Source of the DNA: Emydura subglobosa
Lineage: Eukaryota; Chordata; Testudines; Chelidae
Reading direction: 5' to 3'
Assembly: GCA_007922225.1 (NCBI GenBank)
Contig: ML679956.1
Coordinates: 19,470,689-19,534,688, forward strand
Length of the DNA stretch: 64,000 nt
This document shows positions 60,112 to 64,000 of this stretch, piece by piece (position 1 is the first letter of the stretch; the number at the start of each line of letters is the position of its first letter). Under the pieces are notes generated by a model, which worked only from the letters and a program-made list of their open reading frames with translations, was not told where the DNA came from and ran no database searches. A program made the translations under genes and the position numbers.

Positions 60112-60520
60112 ATAGTTGGGGTTGGAAGGGACCTCATGAGGTCATCTAGTCCAACCCCCTGCTCAAAGCAGGACCAACCCCAACTAAATCATTCCAGCCA
60201 GAACTTAGTCAAGCTGGGTCTTGCAAACCTTTAAGGATGAAGATTCCAACACCTCCCTAGGTAACCCATTCCAGTGCTTCACCACCCTCATAGTGAAAAA
60301 GATTTTCCTAATTTCCAACCTAGACCTCCCCACTGCAACTTGAGACCATTGCTCCTTGTTCTGACATCTATTACCACTGAGAATAGTCTAGTTCCATCCT
60401 CCCTGGAACCTTCTTTCAGGTAGTTAAAGGCTGCTATCAAATCCCCCCCCTCATTCTTCTTTTCTGCGACTACACAAGCCTAGTTCCCTCAGCCTCTCCT
60501 CATAAGTCTTGTGCCTGACA
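60112..60520 (-). mobile_element. CR1 LINE 3' fragment
   Basis: Plus-strand 'tggggttggaagggacctca', 'tgctcaaagcaggaccaacc' and 'aacccattccagtgcttcac' are the reverse complement of the CR1 3' end, very close to the copy at 5989. It stops at 'cataagtcttgtgcctgaca' where Harbinger-derived DNA starts. The right-hand CR1 piece at 62985 may be the other side of the same copy (inference). Confidence 0.93.
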
Positions 60521-60529
60521 CTGACCACT

Positions 60530-62383
60530 TTGCTCACAATTGTTAACACCATTGCCCAGGGATCACACATGCCAGATGCCTCCTCCTTTTAAATCCCCTG
60601 AAAATTTTTAAAATGCCCTTTCTTGGTTGTCCAGCTTGGTGAGCAAACTTCTATCTGCTGTCTGGTTGTGCACAACTGCCCAGATGACCCTGCTGCCTAT
60701 ACACATTAGACGTGGTCCTGCCTGGAACAGACGGGAGAGCCAATATCTCCTGGGTCAATGGGGAGAAGAGCCTGTGCAGACTACATGCTGAACCTGCCAT
60801 AGAAATGTCAACATCTACAAGCAGATTGCTTGGTGGTTGCAGAAGAAGGGGTTTGAATGAGACCAGCAGCAGTGCTGAGAGAAAGCCAAGGAACTGCAGC
60901 AGGCATACTAGAAAGTCAGGGAAGTCAACAATCAATCCAGTGCTGAGCTCCAGATCTTCCGTTTTTGCAAAGAACTGCATGCCATACTTGGTGGAGATCC
61001 CACCACCACCTAACATACCATTGTGGATACCTCTGAGGAGCCTGAGTCACAGGACCCAGTGAAAAGTAAGAGTTGGATGAGGAAGAGGAGGAGGAATATG
61101 GGGAATCCAGCTGTCCTGCAAGCCAGCATCTGTTTTTGACTCCACCATAGTCCTGCGAGCTCTTGCAGTTGAGCTCTTACAGAACGATGCAGGAAAAGGA
61201 ACCTCAATGAAATATGTAAATTTCCCATTACAGTGATGTCACCTCCAACTTAAGAGGAGACAGCTATTGCATTTTCATTAATTTATTCATTCTACAAGAG
61301 GTAGAGGCCCAACAAAGAGAAGTAGAGTTGCTATCTGCTTTTCATTCCTCTGTTGAATTGAGTTGGGGTCGGGTGGGCAGGCAGGCAGTGCTTAATTTGT
61401 AATGAAAGAGGTGCTGGGGCTTAGCCCCGGCAAGCCCTGGCACAAGCAAAGCACCGATTGCATGGCCGGAGAGCGGCTGCTGCTAGCCAGATGTCCAGTT
61501 CTGAAGGCAGCACTGCCACTAGGAGCAGCAATGCTGCCTTCCGAGCTGGGTGGCTGGAGAATCTAGAGGTCCGGGGCTCAGCCCTGGCACAAATTAAGCG
61601 TGGAGAAGGGGCATGCGGAGGGGTGTTTATGTACACAAGGATGTTCCTTGAATTCTCCTGAGACATCTCAATGAAACTTCCCTGGAGGTACACTGTAGCT
61701 TCTAGGGAGGGTAGCCTTATTCCTTCCTCTGCAGTTGGACACTTTCCCATGCCAGGTAGGAATAACTTCTTGAGGCACCATTGCAGTGCACAGACTAGTG
61801 GCATGCAGGCCCGGGTGACTTTAGGATGCCAGTAACTGCCTTTGTTGCCCTCAGAAGTGAGATATCAGCTTGACCCACCACCACCTAGGAAAAATGGTGC
61901 CAATATTCAATGCCATTGCTCTATATTCAGAATTTGATGCAACTGAGCCATTCCCTTCTCGTTTCCTTCACCCCGTTGGGTCATACTCACTATGTCTTGA
62001 GCTGAGAGTAGCAGCAGGCACAAGCACTCCAAAGCAGAAGTATCAATAAACATGCCTTTTCTAGGGAAGCAAGGGAAGGGGAGGGGTGATCTGAATCTTA
62101 AGTCTTGGCTTTCCGTTCCTACTATACTAACCATGGAAGCGCTGTGTGCTTTATCTGTAGCTATGGCTGATGCAGCCTTGATGGGTTCCCCCTGCACACC
62201 CATGGAAAGCCTGAGCCAGATGTAGGGCAAAAAAGAAGTGGGAGGACATGTTCTGCAAGCCAGCGCTGCATCAGACCTTGAACAGAGGGCCTGGAGGGTG
62301 ACTATTGCAAACTGTATGCAGAAGGAAAGAGCGGATCGAAGGAAAACAGGAAAAGGAGAGGGAGATGTACCCCGACAGAATGG
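60530..62383 (+). pseudogene. Harbinger accessory gene: Myb/SANT-like protein relic
   Basis: Decayed plus-strand gene for the Myb/SANT-like DNA-binding protein that accompanies PIF/Harbinger transposases and was also taken up as host MSANTD/ZSCAN-type genes. PAWNRRESQYLLGQWGEE (about 60718-60770) matches the start of the trihelix (P.WTE.E...LI..WGE). KAKELQQAY and AELQIFRFCKELHAILGG (about 60946-61000) match its end. The C-terminal coiled region DLEQRAWRVTIANCMQKERA and DRRK (about 62274-62340) is also present. Stops and shifts are many, and a hAT MITE lies inside (61386-61602). Confidence 0.82.
61386..61602. mobile_element. hAT-like MITE inside the Harbinger relic
   Basis: The left end CAGTGCTTAATTTG and right end CAAATTAAGCGTG are near-perfect inverted complements. 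Inner pairing 'gggcttagccccgg' and 'ccggggctcagccc' continues it. It is 217 bp long, GC-rich and non-coding. The 8-bp flanks do not clearly match. Confidence 0.75.
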
Positions 62384-62690
62384 GGCTTCTCCAATAGTGA
62401 ACTCAGATACGATTCTACCAGTCAGTGCTCATTTCTCGGACCCAGAAGTAGTGCTCCACTGTTTGCAGATACTCCTTGAACACCACCAACCTTGAATTGA
62501 TTCTTGCTATGTCCCACAGCAAGCTGACTGCCAAGAATTCGTCATGCTCCCTGCAGTTCTTGCGGCTCTGCAAATACTGGAGGATCATGCATCCTGTGTT
62601 TACAATGCTTATGACAGTAGTGCAGAGCTGTACTGGCTACATGCTTCTGTCAGAGGTGGCAGACAGCAACAAACCCGGCTAGGGCTCATG
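62384..62690 (-). pseudogene. Harbinger transposase N-terminal fragment (convergent)
   Basis: On the minus strand, FKEYLQTVEHYFWVREMSTD then W and NRI (about 62405-62482) matches the region just before the DDE domain of PIF/Harbinger transposases (FW.RE.STDWW.RIV). The gene runs leftward but stops at about 62384, where the Myb-like gene ends from the other side. So the catalytic part of the transposase is deleted here. Upstream text to about 62690 (with a Cys-Leu-Gln rich leader) may be its 5' part. Confidence 0.7.
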
Positions 62691-62984
62691 GGATATTGAA
62701 AATAGGCATAAAAATTATGGGATAGAGATGATATTCTGGAATTGAGAATATTGCATTCTTCTTCAACTGCTATCCCTGTGGGTGCTCCACTTCAGGTGCT
62801 GGTGTGTCCCGTCACCGTTGTTCGGAGAAGTTTGCAGCAGTGTCTGTATGGGTGTGTATGTGCAATGCCAATGCAAGGAATCAGACATGAGCACACACAC
62901 AGACCATATACTAACTGAGGCAACTGTATGCTGACATAACTTGTGTTGGTGTAAGTCTGTAGTGTAGACATGCCTGGAATTACT
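62691..62984. mobile_element. Right end of the Harbinger element with an older repeat
   Basis: The Harbinger-type right end TGTAGTGTAGACATGCC lies at 62959-62975, right before CR1 sequence starts. Between it and the transposase fragment is text such as 'tgctccacttcaggtgctgg' and 'gtgtgtatgtgcaatgcc' (62790-62870) that may be another repeat. Confidence 0.55.
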
Positions 62985-64000
62985 TCAGTTAGTTCCTTCA
63001 GTACCCTACAGTGAATTTTGTCAGGTCCGGCTGACTTGAATACAGCTAACTTATCCACATACTCTTTAACCTGTTGTTTCCCTATTTTGGCTTGCGTGCC
63101 ATCCTCGTTAATATTAATGGTATTGAATATCTGATCACCATTAACCTTTTTAGTGAAGACTGAAGATTATAGGCATTAAACACTTGTCTTCTTACTGTTA
63201 TCTGTTCTTAGCTTTCTGTCCCTGCTAAGTGGTGGACCTACACTTTCCTTTGTCTTTTACTACTAATGTATTTATAGAATTTCTTCTTGTTGCCTTTTAT
63301 GTACCTTGCTAGGTGTAACACTGTCTGTGCCTTAGCTTTTCTGATTTTTTTTTTTTTGGTCCCTGAATGCCTGTGCTGTTCTTTTGTACTCATCTTTAGG
63401 AATTTGTCTTTCTACTTTTTTGCAGGATTCCTTTTGGATTTTTCAGGTCATTAAAGAGCTCCTGGTAGTGCCTTACTGGCCTCTTACTATTCTACCTCTG
63501 TTCCCTTCACATCAGAAGAGTTTGCAATTGTGCCTCTAATATTATCTCCTTGAGAAACTGCCAGTGCTCATGAACTCCTTTAGCCCTTAGATTTCTTCCC
63601 ATGGGACCTAACCTTCCAGTTCGGAGTTTTAGATTCTCTTTTTTTTGAGGTCCACTGTCCTTATTCAGCTGTTCACACTCCTTCCTTTCCTTACAAACAT
63701 GAAATCTATCATTTCATTTATGTCTTTCACCCAGGTTGCCTTTCATCATCAGATCCACTACCCATTCTTCCCTCTTAGTCAGACTCAAATCTAAAATGGC
63801 TGTCCCCCATGTTATTCCTTCACCTTCTGAAACAAGAAGTTGTCCAATAAGTTTTTAGAATATGTTTGGAACATCTTGTGTTCTGCTGTATTACTTTTCC
63901 AAGAAATGTGTGGGTAGCTAAAGTCCCCTATTACTACTAGTTCTTGTGTTTTGGATATTTCTTATCAAAATACATCATCTCCATTTACCTGATTTGGTGG
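62985..64000 (-). mobile_element. CR1 LINE, endonuclease-RT linker and RT start (runs off window)
   Basis: Minus-strand CR1 ORF2. FKSAGPDKIHCRVLKELTEVI (about 62992-63040) is the CR1 block FKSPGPD.IHPRVLKELA.VI at the start of the RT. Rightward (upstream in CR1) it continues to the window edge, with text such as 'ttttcaggtcattaaagagc' and 'aactgccagtgctcatgaac' matching the linker before the RT. The copy is cut at its left by Harbinger sequence. Its 5' end is outside the window. Confidence 0.85.

Overview
The window is vertebrate nuclear DNA from a reptile-lineage (sauropsid) genome, most likely a turtle. Every clear landmark is a transposable element. They include CR1 LINEs whose 3' ends carry the CR1 signature, older L2/L3-like and endonuclease/RT LINE relics, solo LTRs, and many short inverted-repeat elements of hAT, PIF/Harbinger and unassigned type. 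No L1 or Alu is seen. The turtle assignment is inference from this mix; the sauropsid assignment is firmer because of the CR1 load. I found no convincing exon of a host protein gene, no tRNA or rRNA gene, no CRISPR array and no prokaryotic-style gene. The longest open frames (up to about 180 codons) are mostly low-complexity, repeat-derived or chance frames. The window is best read as intergenic or deep-intronic DNA.

Layout. 1-3700 holds a Harbinger-like MITE, a hAT MITE with a perfect 8-bp target duplication, a nested pair of inverted-repeat elements, and a GC-rich segment with a 149-bp purine tract. 3.7-11.3 kb is AT-rich DNA followed by a 230-bp repeat, a 1.6-kb CR1 copy (minus strand) and an LTR. 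11.3-20.1 kb is mostly unique-looking DNA with a CR1 tail and a foldback MITE. 20.1-27.3 kb is the most structured stretch. It has an L2/L3-like LINE relic, a TA-flanked inverted-repeat element, and an old endonuclease/RT LINE whose 5' half is inverted relative to its 3' half. The 3' half was later hit by a CR1 copy and by a 1.05-kb LTR. 30.4-39.3 kb carries three CR1 fragments (two with other elements inserted), a palindromic MITE and a solo LTR with a perfect GTCAT duplication.

42.3-48.6 kb has a decayed PIF/Harbinger transposase, a related MITE, a second copy of the palindromic MITE and two related LTR-like segments. 49-60 kb holds several foldback repeats, another L3-like relic and an ERV-type LTR. 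60.1-64 kb holds a deleted PIF/Harbinger element. It keeps its Myb/SANT-like gene and the start of a convergent transposase gene, and it lies between two CR1 pieces on the minus strand, the last of which runs off the window.

Nothing here forms a working gene system. The interest lies in the order of nested insertions, which can be read as a relative chronology, and in autonomous and non-autonomous Harbinger relatives sharing one 64-kb stretch. Coordinates of repeat ends without a stated target duplication are approximate.
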